A DNA stretch of 64,000 nt from Pseudomonas sp. J452 (GTDB lineage Bacteria; Pseudomonadota; Gammaproteobacteria; Pseudomonadales; Pseudomonadaceae), in contig NZ_CP088294.1 in assembly GCF_024666525.1 (NCBI RefSeq), positions 4,650,001 to 4,714,000 of the forward strand, written 5' to 3'. The notes beneath the pieces are model-generated. The model worked only from the letters and a program-made list of their open reading frames with translations. It was not told the DNA's origin and made no database searches. Made by a program: the position numbers and the translations under genes. This document shows positions 47,901 to 56,221 of the stretch, piece after piece (position 1 is the stretch's first letter; every line of letters begins with the position of its first letter).

Positions 47901-50900
47901 AGGAGCAGCAACCACGGGGGCAGCAACCGGCATCGCCACAAGAGCCGGTGCAGCCGCGACACGCGCCGGAGCCACAGCAGCTGCCGGGCGACGCGCCGGA
48001 GCCGCCGCTGCCGGCATGGCACGCGGCTGGCTGGCCACGGCACCACCGGCCATGAAGGTGTTGAGCACTCGTTCCTGGGTTTCCAGGAACTGGCGCATGG
48101 TGGCGAAATACTCCGCCATCACCGATGACATTTCGTCACCGTTGGGAGCCGTTGTTTCAGACATGACCAGCCTCTCCTTGACTCGGGGTGCAGCCTGCGC
48201 TGCGCGTTGGGGGACGGGAATTGAAAGGGGTTGGGCGACCGGCGCGACCAGGGTGCGCGGCTCGCTGGGTGCTGCAGGCATTACTTCGCCCTGGCGTACG
48301 CCGATCTGCCGCTGCGCGGCGCTGGCGCGACGGGCGCCGCTGCCGTTGAGCAGCCAGGCCTGCTTGGGCAGGCTGGCGTCCTGCCACAGGCCGTCGAGAC
48401 GACCATTGCTGCTGCGCAGGCAATCGCGGCGGGCGAACAGCGCCGTCGGCTGGAAGCTGACACCCAGGCAGAACAACCGGGCCAAGGCGGTCAACAGGCT
48501 GGTGATGCCCGCGCCACGCTCATCCAGGGCGATGGCCTGGTGCGCGCGGCCATCGAGGATGCGCCCGACCAGTCGACTGAGTACGGCCTTGGGCCCAACC
48601 TCGATGAAGACGCGGGCGCCGGCGGCATACATGGCTTCGACCTGGGCGACGAACTCGACCGGCTTGACCAGGTGTTCGGCCATGCTCGCCTTGAGTTGCG
48701 CCGTCTCGCTGCTATGCAGCGCGGCCGTGGTGTTGGAGTACACCGGCATGCTGCCTGGCCGCCAGTTGGCCGCCTCGATGGCCGCGGCGAGCAGCGACTG
48801 CGCCGGGGCGACGAAAGGCGAATGGAAGGCCGCTGCCACCGGGATGGCGCTGGCATTCAGCCCGGCCGCCTGGAAGGCCTGCAGGGCGCTGGCGATACCG
48901 GCCTGGGAGCCAGAAATGATGCTCTGCTCCGGCGCATTGTGGTTGGCCACCAGCACGTCCGGCAGATGGCCGATGCTGGCCTCTACCAGCGCCCGCGGCG
49001 CCTGCACCATGGCCATGCTGCCGAGCTCGCTGCCAGCGCTGGCAGCGGCCTCGACGATGAAGCGACCGCGCGCCTCGGACAGGCTGATCAGGGTGGGCAA
49101 ATCGATGTGCCCGGCGGCGAACAGGGCGACGAACTCGCCATAGCTGTGCCCGGCGGCCATGTCGGCGCTGACGCCCAGTTCCTGCAGCAGACGCCACAGA
49201 CCGGCCTCGACCACGCCGAGGGCCGGCTGGGCGATATCGGTGCTGGTCAGCGCCGCACTGGCAGCCTGGCGCGCCGCCTCGTCATAGCAGCTGCGCGGGT
49301 AGATGAACTGGCTCAGCGGCTTGTCGGCAAAGCGCTCAGTGGAGTCCTGCAATTGCTGGTCGGCGGCGGCCAGGGTCTCGGCCACGGCCGGGAACAGCAC
49401 GGCGATTTCGCGCAGCATGTGGATGTTCTGCGACCCCTGGCCGGGGAACAGCACGGCGACCTGACCGGCCTCGACCAGGCTGTCGCCCAGCTGAATGCTC
49501 GGGTCGATCAACGCCTCACCGGCCAGACGCCGCTGGGCCTTGTCCAGTTTGTCGGCCAACTGGTCCAAGCTGGCGACCACCAGGGCCAGGCTGTGCGTAC
49601 CGCTGCCGAGGTTCGCCGCCAGGTGGCAGGCGATATCGGCCAACGCCACCTTGCCCGGCGCCGCCAGTTGCTGCTGCAGCGCGCTGACCTGAGTCTGCAG
49701 CTGTTCGCGGCTGGCGGCGCGCCACAGCAGCAACTCGGCCGCCCAGGCGTCGCTGACGCTGGGCTGCAGCCAGGGGCGGTATTCGCCCGCGTACTCTTCC
49801 AGCACCGCGTGGAAGTTGGTGCCACCAAAACCGAAGGCACTGACCGCGGCGCGGCGCGGCTGCTCGCCATTGACCAACCAGGGCTGCGCCTCGTCCAGCA
49901 CGCAGAGCGGGCTGTCGGCCGCCTTCAATACCGCGTTCGGCGATTGCACGCCGAGGTGCGGCGGCAGGGTCTTGTGATGCAGGGCCAGGGCCGCCTTGAT
50001 CATCCCGGCCACGCCGGCGGTGGCCTTGGTGTGACCGATCATGGTCTTCACCGAGCCGACCACGGCTTGCGCCGGACGGCTGCCGGCTTCGCGCAACAGC
50101 GAAGTGGTGCTGTCCAGTTCGGCGGTGTCGCCGGCCACGGTGCCGGTGCCGTGGGCCTCGAACAGGCCGACGCTTTCCGGGCCGAAACCGGCCTGCTGGT
50201 AGGCCCGGCGCATGGCGCGCAACTGCCCGGCAGGCAACGGCGCGGTGAGGCCCTTGGCCTTGCCGTCACTGCTGCCGGCCATGCCCTTGATCACCGCGTA
50301 AACGCGGTCGCCGTCGCGCTCGGCATCGCTCAGGCGCTTGAGCGCGAGCATGGCGATGCCTTCGGAAATCACGATGCCGTCGGCCGATTCGTCGAAGGTG
50401 CGGCAACGGCCGCGCGGCGACAGGGCCTGAGTCTTGCTGAAACACAGGTAGCCGAACGGGCCCTGCACGGTGTCCACGCCGCCGGCGATAACCAGATCGC
50501 TACGGCCGGAGAGCAGTTCGTTGATACCCTGGTAAATCGCCGCCAGGGACGAGGCGCAGGCGGCGTCGGTGGCGAAGTTGACCCCGCCGAAGTCCAGGCG
50601 GTTGGCGATACGCCCGGCCATCACGTTAATCAGGATGCCGGCGAAGGTGTCTTCGGTCCATTCCGGCAGGCGCTCGGCGATCGCGCTCGGCAGCTCGCCG
50701 GAAAAACGCGGCAGCTCGGAGCGCAGGCCGTACTGCATGCCGACGTCACCGGCGCCACCGCTGGCGCCGATGATCACCGAGGCCTTCTCGCGGTTGAAGC
50801 CGCGCTGCTCATAGCCGGCGTCGCTCAAGGTCTGGCGGGCGATATCCAGAGCCATCAGCTGCATCGGGTCGACCGACTCGATGGACTTGGGCGGCATGCC

Positions 50901-53189
50901 GTAACGGGTCGGATCGAAGACCATGTCGTCGAGGAAGCCGCCCCAGCGCGAGTAGATCTTGTCCGGAGTGCTGCGGTTCTCGTCGAAGTACAGGCGCCAG
51001 TCCCAGCGATGGGCCGGGATCTCGGTGATCGCGTCGACCTTGTTGAGGATGTTGTGCCAGTACTCACGCGGGGTCTTCGAGCCCGGCAGCACCGAGCCCA
51101 TGCCGATGATGGCGATATCCGCCGGATCGCCGCTCAGCGGCGCCAGCTCATCCTGGGCCTGCACATGCGCGTCGAGCAGGGCCAGCGCCTCGTCGGTGAC
51201 GCTGTGGTGCAGGCTGGCGATATCGGTGACGGCGGCGCGCAGGGTGGCGACCTGGCCGATCATGTACATGCCGTCCGCGACCTGCTCGTCCTCGCTGAAG
51301 ACCTTGAGCTTGGCCTCTTCGCCAATGCGCATGCTGCCCTTGGAAGCCAGGCGCAGGCGGCCGAGGATCAGGTCGTCGAGCTGCTCACGGGCCTCGTCGG
51401 CGGGCACGGCCTGCTGCTTGAGCTCGTTGCGGCGGGCGAAGAACGCGGCGGCGAACGGAGTGTAGGCACAGCGGCTGGCATGTCCGGTGCCGGACTCCAG
51501 GTTGACCGTGCGCGCACAGTCGATGGCCTGCTGCTGGAAGGTCTCGACGATGGCGCCGGAGCCGACGATTTCACGGGTGAACAGGTAGGCACTGCCCATC
51601 AGCATGCCGACCTTGACGCCCAGCGCCAGCAAGGGCGCGGCCATGGTCTGAACCATGGCAGAGGAACGGGCATCGTGGATGCCACCGGCGAACAGCACCT
51701 GGATCTCGGCCGCCGGTACGCCGTTTTTGATCTCGTCGAGCAGGCGATCAATCATGCTGCTCCACAGCACGAAGCTACTCAGCGGGCCGACATGCCCGCC
51801 GCACTCGCGGCCCTCGAAGATGAAGCGCCGCGCCCCTTCCTTGAGGAACATCGGGATCAGGTTGGCCGACGGCACATGCAGGAAGGACGGGATGCCCGAC
51901 TGTTCCAGGCGCACCGCCTGGTCCGGGCGACCGCCGGCGATGATGGCGTAGCTGGGCTGATAGGGCTTGGCGGCGGCAATCTGCTCGTCGAGCAGGCTCT
52001 GCGGGGCGAAGCCGAGCAGGCCAATACCCCAGGGTCGGCCGTCGAGGAGTTGGTGGGTCTTGTTCAGCAATTCATCCAGCGGCTTGCCCTTGAGCAGGGC
52101 CAGGGCCAGCATCGGCAGCGCCCCGCCGCTGGCGACGGCCTCGGCGAATTCGGCCTTGTCCGAGACCCGACTCATCGGCCCCTGCACCAGCGGCAACGGC
52201 AGGCCCAGGGCCTGCGCCAGCGGTGCATCGGCCTGGATCGCCCGGGCTTTCAGAGCAGCCTGCGGGTTGTTCTGCACCGCGTTGTCGATGGCCTGGAGCA
52301 GTTGCGCCAGGCTGCCGTACTGCTTCTGCCAGGCAGCCGCGAACGCCACATCCTGGCCCAGCGGCAGCAGCCCGGCGGCTGGATCGCGCCAGCTGATTTC
52401 GGCCAGCACCCGCGCGCGCAATTCGGCAGGCGTGAGGCTTTCCGCGGCGGCGACAAAGGCCTTGGCCGTGGCGAAACCGGGACGCAGCAGCACCCGGCAG
52501 TAACAGCCGAACTCGCCGTTGCCGGCGGCGACTGTTTCGCTGCCGGACAGGCTGCGCAGATGGGGGAACAGCTCACTGGCGACCGGCGACTCCTGCAGCA
52601 GCAGGACCTGACTGTCCAGCACTACGCCGGCACATCCGGCAACGGCGGCGGCAGCAGCGGTATGCGGGGTGATGCCACCGCGCAGGTAGAGCGGCAGGTC
52701 GCTGTGTTGACGCCAGTGCTGGGCGAGGATGAAGCAGCTGCTTTCACCAACGAAACCGGCGGCTTCGTGGCCCTTGAGGATCAGGCCGTCGACGGCGGCG
52801 AGCAGACTTGGCTCAAGCGCCTCGCTGCTCGACAACTCGAGCAGCACGCGCACACCACGGGCACGCAGGGTTGGCAGGCTATCGCGCCACAGGCTGAACT
52901 GCTCGCGACCGACCACCAGCAGGCACAACCCCTTGCCCGCCTGGCTCAGCAGGGCATCGTGCAGCGCGCGATCAAAATCGCCCAGACGCACGCCAAAACC
53001 GTGCTGCCCGGCATGCTGGGCGAGCACAGCCAACTGCTCGACGCCCTGCGCCGCACAGCTCGCGAGCTCCAGATCGAGGACGCCAAGCCCCCCAGCCCGG
53101 GAGGCAGCGATTGCCAGAGCTGGATGCGCCAAACCGCTGGGAGAAAACACCAACGTCTGAAAGCCAGAAGCGTTTCGAGAGCCATTCAT
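45000..53189 (-). CDS. Type I synthase: two NMO/PfaD-like barrels then KS-AT-ACP-KR-DH
   Basis: The protein has 2,729 residues. Residues 1-290 form a weak nitronate-monooxygenase-like barrel (LILKGHEAAGFVGES). Residues 300-690 form a second, clear PfaD/NMO-like enoyl-reductase barrel (PLVQGPMSRVSD, FEGRECGGHVGPLSS, FAGGIHDARS). KS runs about 690-1135 with Cys878 (DAACASS), His1013 (EAHGTGT) and His1053 (GHTKATAG). AT runs about 1245-1560 with Ser1349 (GHSYGE). An Ala/Pro linker follows, then one ACP at about 1795-1870 with Ser1829 in LGIDSIKRVEI, the Pfa-type ACP motif. KR runs about 2130-2360 with GGARGI and Tyr2323 (LDYATAN). The terminal DH has His2467. The single ACP contrasts with the tandem ACPs of true PUFA synthases. 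Confidence 0.9.
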   Translation of the reverse strand: MNGSRNASGFQTLVFSPSGLAHPALAIAASRAGGLGVLDLELASCAAQGVEQLAVLAQHAGQHGFGVRLGDFDRALHDALLSQAGKGLCLLVVGREQFSLWRDSLPTLRARGVRVLLELSSSEALEPSLLAAVDGLILKGHEAAGFVGESSCFILAQHWRQHSDLPLYLRGGITPHTAAAAAVAGCAGVVLDSQVLLLQESPVASELFPHLRSLSGSETVAAGNGEFGCYCRVLLRPGFATAKAFVAAAESLTPAELRARVLAEISWRDPAAGLLPLGQDVAFAAAWQKQYGSLAQLLQAIDNAVQNNPQAALKARAIQADAPLAQALGLPLPLVQGPMSRVSDKAEFAEAVASGGALPMLALALLKGKPLDELLNKTHQLLDGRPWGIGLLGFAPQSLLDEQIAAAKPYQPSYAIIAGGRPDQAVRLEQSGIPSFLHVPSANLIPMFLKEGARRFIFEGRECGGHVGPLSSFVLWSSMIDRLLDEIKNGVPAAEIQVLFAGGIHDARSSAMVQTMAAPLLALGVKVGMLMGSAYLFTREIVGSGAIVETFQQQAIDCARTVNLESGTGHASRCAYTPFAAAFFARRNELKQQAVPADEAREQLDDLILGRLRLASKGSMRIGEEAKLKVFSEDEQVADGMYMIGQVATLRAAVTDIASLHHSVTDEALALLDAHVQAQDELAPLSGDPADIAIIGMGSVLPGSKTPREYWHNILNKVDAITEIPAHRWDWRLYFDENRSTPDKIYSRWGGFLDDMVFDPTRYGMPPKSIESVDPMQLMALDIARQTLSDAGYEQRGFNREKASVIIGASGGAGDVGMQYGLRSELPRFSGELPSAIAERLPEWTEDTFAGILINVMAGRIANRLDFGGVNFATDAACASSLAAIYQGINELLSGRSDLVIAGGVDTVQGPFGYLCFSKTQALSPRGRCRTFDESADGIVISEGIAMLALKRLSDAERDGDRVYAVIKGMAGSSDGKAKGLTAPLPAGQLRAMRRAYQQAGFGPESVGLFEAHGTGTVAGDTAELDSTTSLLREAGSRPAQAVVGSVKTMIGHTKATAGVAGMIKAALALHHKTLPPHLGVQSPNAVLKAADSPLCVLDEAQPWLVNGEQPRRAAVSAFGFGGTNFHAVLEEYAGEYRPWLQPSVSDAWAAELLLWRAASREQLQTQVSALQQQLAAPGKVALADIACHLAANLGSGTHSLALVVASLDQLADKLDKAQRRLAGEALIDPSIQLGDSLVEAGQVAVLFPGQGSQNIHMLREIAVLFPAVAETLAAADQQLQDSTERFADKPLSQFIYPRSCYDEAARQAASAALTSTDIAQPALGVVEAGLWRLLQELGVSADMAAGHSYGEFVALFAAGHIDLPTLISLSEARGRFIVEAAASAGSELGSMAMVQAPRALVEASIGHLPDVLVANHNAPEQSIISGSQAGIASALQAFQAAGLNASAIPVAAAFHSPFVAPAQSLLAAAIEAANWRPGSMPVYSNTTAALHSSETAQLKASMAEHLVKPVEFVAQVEAMYAAGARVFIEVGPKAVLSRLVGRILDGRAHQAIALDERGAGITSLLTALARLFCLGVSFQPTALFARRDCLRSSNGRLDGLWQDASLPKQAWLLNGSGARRASAAQRQIGVRQGEVMPAAPSEPRTLVAPVAQPLSIPVPQRAAQAAPRVKERLVMSETTAPNGDEMSSVMAEYFATMRQFLETQERVLNTFMAGGAVASQPRAMPAAAAPARRPAAAVAPARVAAAPALVAMPVAAPVVAAPAPVAVAPVVVAPAPAPVAAAPAAAPAQVAGAKMKDILLSIVEERTGYPSDMVGLDQNLEADLGIDSIKRVEIVGALLQTLPPAYGSALGEARSELNTRATLADMLKLLQGLEVGEAAVPFDLAGANPIAATPVVSHSPRHVVIAEAEEIPSNALRQFEPGYFVITADNHGLALRLQEWLEQRGCTVSLLAPSLLADEAALLTWCRETAANPDKVVAGVIHLAALGAHALPRDAQLGSWQRELLVNEKSLFLILHALAAQLRSDAHVMAVSGLGGLFGRGDAPAEASLSLQGGSSGLIKSIREERPTLRTRAIDLDPALAAAEQLAIISAELQLVGGRQEVGYPAGQRTLFRTQAHAIAASDLQPPLNNAVVLATGGARGITAEVLRDLARPGNVLVLTGRSELHEEDPATSGLDSQNALRQYFIGEVRAGRLRLSPAEVQRKVAAIVALREMHSNVADLRQAGATVEYIAVDVTHEPAVQALLIGLRERYGKISGVVHGAGVIEDKLLEDKSAESWMRVVGTKVNGMLLLQKYVDVAELEFFAVFSSVAGRYGNSGQLDYATANELMNRLCCQLQRQWGDQVNVVSLNWGPWGATKFGAGMVTADTEKKFADKGVALVTAAQGRQLFSEALRLRGAHAVEVIAGGGPWEQHEADIGRLVEAEAGAAQGGINQPLLTHGRIEHGDKGTEVLTFTIDTAHAYLQEHCIDGIPVLPAAVALEIVAEAASVMWPDWVVAEVAEFRLLKGVQLNEPTQTLAVVINPPTYASSEGFDASLTIRSGSGKTQRIHYRAAVKMAQQLPEAPLHRPGEYRERQLPVAKAYQEWLFHGPRFQVIRAINGLSSQGATALMCPSSPQQWLSGMPAQQQWIVDPAVLDAAPQMALLWARTFHDGSALPAQFGRVIRYVEQLPERFHMDFQCLPGEAQQVRANVFFSDDDGKLLLLIEEMECIVDARLNRLGGTHLRKETE

Positions 53190-54043
53190 GCATGCAGCCT
53201 CATTCCTTAGGCAAACAACCCCGTGTGGCGGATATCCGCACTCACTCGGGGGCCAATTCCAGCTGCAACCACCTGAAGAGCATCCAATGCAAGAAACGGG
53301 CAGAAACCCGAAACAGCATGAAGCCCGCGCGTCGCCCTAGAAACGTTCTAACCCACCCCACGCTGCGCAAACGCTCGCCAGAGCCAGCGGCACAACCAAA
53401 GCAAAGCCGCATCACATGACAGAAAAGTGACGCAGCAGTGAATTTATGCGGGATTTATTTCACGATCATTTTTTTGTCCGAACCATTGCGGCGCAATCTG
53501 CACCGCAAGGAGGCATTTTTTGTAGTGGCTTTTTACCAGCAACCACCTAATAATGTCAAAATTACAACGAAAATCAGAAGCATCTGATCAATAAGTCAAA
53601 ATTACAACACACCCCAAACCCCCAGCTGACAGCCTCGGCGCCAAAGACCCATGCGCCAGGGAGGGTTGCTGTCGGCACGAGGGAACCGCTGGTGGCATGA
53701 TCGGTAATACGCCAGCAACATGGGGAGCGGCATGCTTGATGCACAATTCGCCCAGTACGCCAATGACCATTGCGGCGAAGGCATGCCCAGTGATCGACAA
53801 GGCGCGGGTGAAACGCAGGCAATCAGGGAACAACGAGACGGCCATGGACAGACCCACTACGCAGCGACAAACCGCCCGCCGACCAAGCAAGCGCGCCTTG
53901 CCAGCCGGTACAGCCAACCAACTCGCCCGCACAGTGCATCAGCCATACCCGCGCGATAGACATAGCAGCCATGCCAGGCGCCGCCATCCGGCGATACAGG
54001 ACCATCCACGCTCGATTCCAGCCAGCCCAGAGAGGACAACCCC
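53190..54043. other. AT-rich divergent promoter region, no confident gene
   Basis: An 854-base gap lies between the synthase operon (minus) and the sulfotransferase set (plus). About 53400-53640 is markedly AT-rich and holds two direct repeats (53555 and 53595), so it should carry both promoters. About 53640-54040 is GC-rich with short open frames on both strands; the longest minus-strand one (53588-53932) has a hydrophobic stretch but no recognised domain, and I do not call it a gene. Confidence 0.5.
53555..53608. promoter_or_regulatory. Two direct repeats of GTCAAAATTACAAC, 40 bp apart
   Basis: Identical 14-mers at 53555-53568 and 53595-53608. The 40-bp start-to-start spacing is about four helical turns, so two bound dimers would sit on the same face. 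They lie in the AT-rich part of the divergent region and are candidate regulator sites. The binding protein is unknown; no regulator gene lies within the cluster. Confidence 0.6.
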
Positions 54044-54880
54044 ATGAGTGCACCTATCAACCACATCGTGTTCATCATCATGGACAGCTGCCGCTATGAC
54101 TCCTGCGTGGCGGCCAAGACACCGAATATCGAGCGCGTTGGCGAGATCGAAAAGCGTTACAGCTATGCCTCCTGGACCGCGCCATCGCACTACGCCTTCA
54201 CCATGGGCATGTTGCCGCACAACACCCCGCGCGAGGTCTATGCCTCCGAGGTGTACAAAGAAGAGTTCGTGCAGTGGGTGACCCGCACCGGGATCACCGA
54301 TGTGTCGTTCCGCAACTTCATCCCGGAACTGTCGCTGCCCAAGGTGCTGGGCCAACTCGGCTACCGCACGGTGGCGCGCGTATCGATGCCGGTGCTCAAC
54401 CAGCAGACCGCCATCAACCAGCACTTCGATGACTACAAGCTGATGAGCAACCACAACGACTTCGCCGGCATGGTCGAGGAAATGACCTTCCCCGAAGACG
54501 AACCGCACTACTACTTCCTCAACCTGGGCGAAACCCACTACCCCTACATGCTCACGGACGAAAACCTGCCGCGCATCTCCGGGGTACATGGCGTATTCAA
54601 GACCCTAGGCGGCGAAGCCCAGCACAACGCGGCAGACAGCGAGGCGTTCTTCGATCAGGAGCAGATGGAAATGCTCCGTCAGCAGCAGATCCGCTGCGTC
54701 GAGTATGTCGATGGACTGATTGGCAAGCTGATGGAGAAAGCGCCGGAAAATACCTGGTTCATCATCACCGCCGACCATGGCGAACTGTTCGGTGAAGATG
54801 GCTATTTCGGCCACGGCCCGATCATGCACGAGAAGTGCTTTGAAGTGCCGTTCGTCGAAGGCTTCGCAGGCAAGGCCTGA
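54044..54880 (+). CDS. Alkaline-phosphatase/sulfatase-superfamily enzyme
   Basis: The protein has 278 residues. The metal-binding start is IVFIIMDSCRYDS (Asp14), a Thr/Ser nucleophile segment is SWTAPSHYAFTMG (about Thr45), and the late metal site is ITADHGELFGEDGYFGHG. The C/S-x-P-x-R formylglycine motif of true sulfatases is absent, so a Thr-based phosphatase or transferase is as likely as a sulfatase. No signal peptide is seen. A good ribosome-binding site (AGAGG) precedes the ATG. The stop overlaps the sulfotransferase start by one base (TGATG), so the two act together. Confidence 0.8.
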   Translation: MSAPINHIVFIIMDSCRYDSCVAAKTPNIERVGEIEKRYSYASWTAPSHYAFTMGMLPHNTPREVYASEVYKEEFVQWVTRTGITDVSFRNFIPELSLPKVLGQLGYRTVARVSMPVLNQQTAINQHFDDYKLMSNHNDFAGMVEEMTFPEDEPHYYFLNLGETHYPYMLTDENLPRISGVHGVFKTLGGEAQHNAADSEAFFDQEQMEMLRQQQIRCVEYVDGLIGKLMEKAPENTWFIITADHGELFGEDGYFGHGPIMHEKCFEVPFVEGFAGKA

Positions 54881-55788
54881 TGACTCAGCCGCTGTTCATC
54901 CTGGCACTGCCGCGATCCTATACCTCATTGATCGCCGGCATGCTGGGCCAGCATCCGCAGGCATTCGGGCTGCCCGAGTTGAACCTGTTCACCGTCGATC
55001 GTCTGATGGAAATGTGGGACGGCAAGAGCGACGCTGGTTTCAGCAAGTTCCAGCGCCACGGCATCCTGCGGGCGGTCGCCGAGATCTATGCCGGTGAACA
55101 GACCAGCAATACCGTGGAAATGGCCAACCACTGGCTGGCCGCGCGGCAGAGCCGTAGCGGCACCGAGGTTTTCCAGGAAATCTGCCAGGCGATTGCGCCA
55201 CTGATGGCCATCGAGAAAAGCCCGGCGCATGTCACCAACTCGATCTATCTGGAGCGCCTCTACGCCGCCTATCCCGATGCCTTTTATATGCACCTGACCC
55301 GCCACCCGACCAATCAGGGCAACTCGGTGATGAAGATGCAGGAGGGCGGCTATGCCTTGTCGGTGAACTCAATCGATTACACCGACAACCAGGCGATCAT
55401 CGATCCGCAACTCGCCTGGCATGACACCAACCTGAACATCATGGAACTGCTGGACAAGATCCCCGACCGGCAGAAGATGCATGTACGCGGCGAAGACGTG
55501 ATGGCTGACCCACTGGGCAGCCTGGCGAACATCTGCCGCTGGCTGGGCCTGCGCGATGATATCGAGGCCCTGGAAGACATGCTGCATCCCGAACTGTCGC
55601 CCTTTGCCTGCGTTGGCCCGATCAATGCGCTGTTCGGTAACGACCCCAACTTTCTGCGCGATCCGGTATTCCAGCCCCATGTACCCAAACAGCCGCCCTT
55701 GCGTGCGCCCCTGCCGTGGCGCATGGATGGCGCCGGCCTGAAGGCAGAGGTACAGAAAATGGCCCTGGAATTCGGCTATCAATACTGA
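54880..55788 (+). CDS. PAPS-dependent sulfotransferase
   Basis: The protein has 302 residues. The 5'-phosphosulfate-binding loop is LALPRSYTSLIAG near residue 10, and the 3'-phosphate contact is LTRHPTNQGNSVMKM (Arg near 139, Ser near 147). These are the two PAPS-binding motifs of sulfotransferases; the acceptor is not evident. It should move sulfate from PAPS to a hydroxyl or amine of a small molecule or lipid. It is coupled by overlap to the preceding superfamily enzyme and lies 1.5 kb upstream of cysD-cysNC, the enzymes that make PAPS. Its likely substrate is the product of the divergent synthase operon. Confidence 0.85.
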   Translation: MTQPLFILALPRSYTSLIAGMLGQHPQAFGLPELNLFTVDRLMEMWDGKSDAGFSKFQRHGILRAVAEIYAGEQTSNTVEMANHWLAARQSRSGTEVFQEICQAIAPLMAIEKSPAHVTNSIYLERLYAAYPDAFYMHLTRHPTNQGNSVMKMQEGGYALSVNSIDYTDNQAIIDPQLAWHDTNLNIMELLDKIPDRQKMHVRGEDVMADPLGSLANICRWLGLRDDIEALEDMLHPELSPFACVGPINALFGNDPNFLRDPVFQPHVPKQPPLRAPLPWRMDGAGLKAEVQKMALEFGYQY

Positions 55789-55802
55789 CTGAGAAGCCCA
55801 GC

Positions 55803-56195
55803 ATGCCCACACGCCCGCGCATCGGAAACATCTCCCCCCCCGGCCCTCTCGAGGAGCTGCCGTCGCTGCCGCCACACCTGCAGGTATTGCGCGACGACCT
55901 GCAAAAACGCGTACAGGCACGCCGGGTACGTAGCCATCTGGAGCGGGAGCTGTCACACCTCAACGGCAGTCGCGAGATCGCCGGCAGCGTACGCCTGCTG
56001 TTCGACGGCCAAGGCCGCCCTTCGGAAAACCTCAGCCTCAAGGAAATCGTCAAATACCGGCAGAAGATCGAAACCGATATCCAGTGGCTGGAGGCCATCC
56101 TCACCGAACTGCGCAGCGATCTCTCGGTCGTACGTGAACTGGAAGATGCAGCTCTGGACGTAGCCAGTGTGCAGCAAGCCGAAGAAGACTACTGA
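55803..56195 (+). CDS. Small coiled-coil protein of unknown function
   Basis: The protein has 130 residues beginning MPTRPRIGNISPPGPLEELP. A Pro-rich start is followed by long helices with heptad spacing (LQVLRDDLQKRVQARRVRSHLERELSHL, then EIVKYRQKIETDIQWLEAILTELRSDLSVVRELEDAAL). Neither signal nor membrane segment is seen. It lies 14 bases after the sulfotransferase stop, so it is probably the third gene of that transcript. I recognise no named domain; an assembly or scaffold role is possible. Confidence 0.72.
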   Translation: MPTRPRIGNISPPGPLEELPSLPPHLQVLRDDLQKRVQARRVRSHLERELSHLNGSREIAGSVRLLFDGQGRPSENLSLKEIVKYRQKIETDIQWLEAILTELRSDLSVVRELEDAALDVASVQQAEEDY

Positions 56196-56221
56196 ACCGA
56201 CATTGACCAAGGAGCTGGCAC

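Noticed and set aside
48231..53210. A 1,659-codon open frame on the plus strand
   Set aside because: It is the antisense of the larger synthase. Its translation is Gly/Arg/Gln/His-rich with no domain, while the minus strand shows clear KS, AT and reductase motifs. High GC produces such mirror frames.
53588..53932. A 114-codon minus-strand frame with a hydrophobic stretch
   Set aside because: No ribosome-binding site, no recognised domain, and overlapping open frames on the plus strand of similar quality. It is left as a possible remnant only.
54044..54880. Calling this gene a true sulfatase
   Set aside because: The C/S-x-P-x-R motif needed for formylglycine is not present; only the superfamily call is supported.
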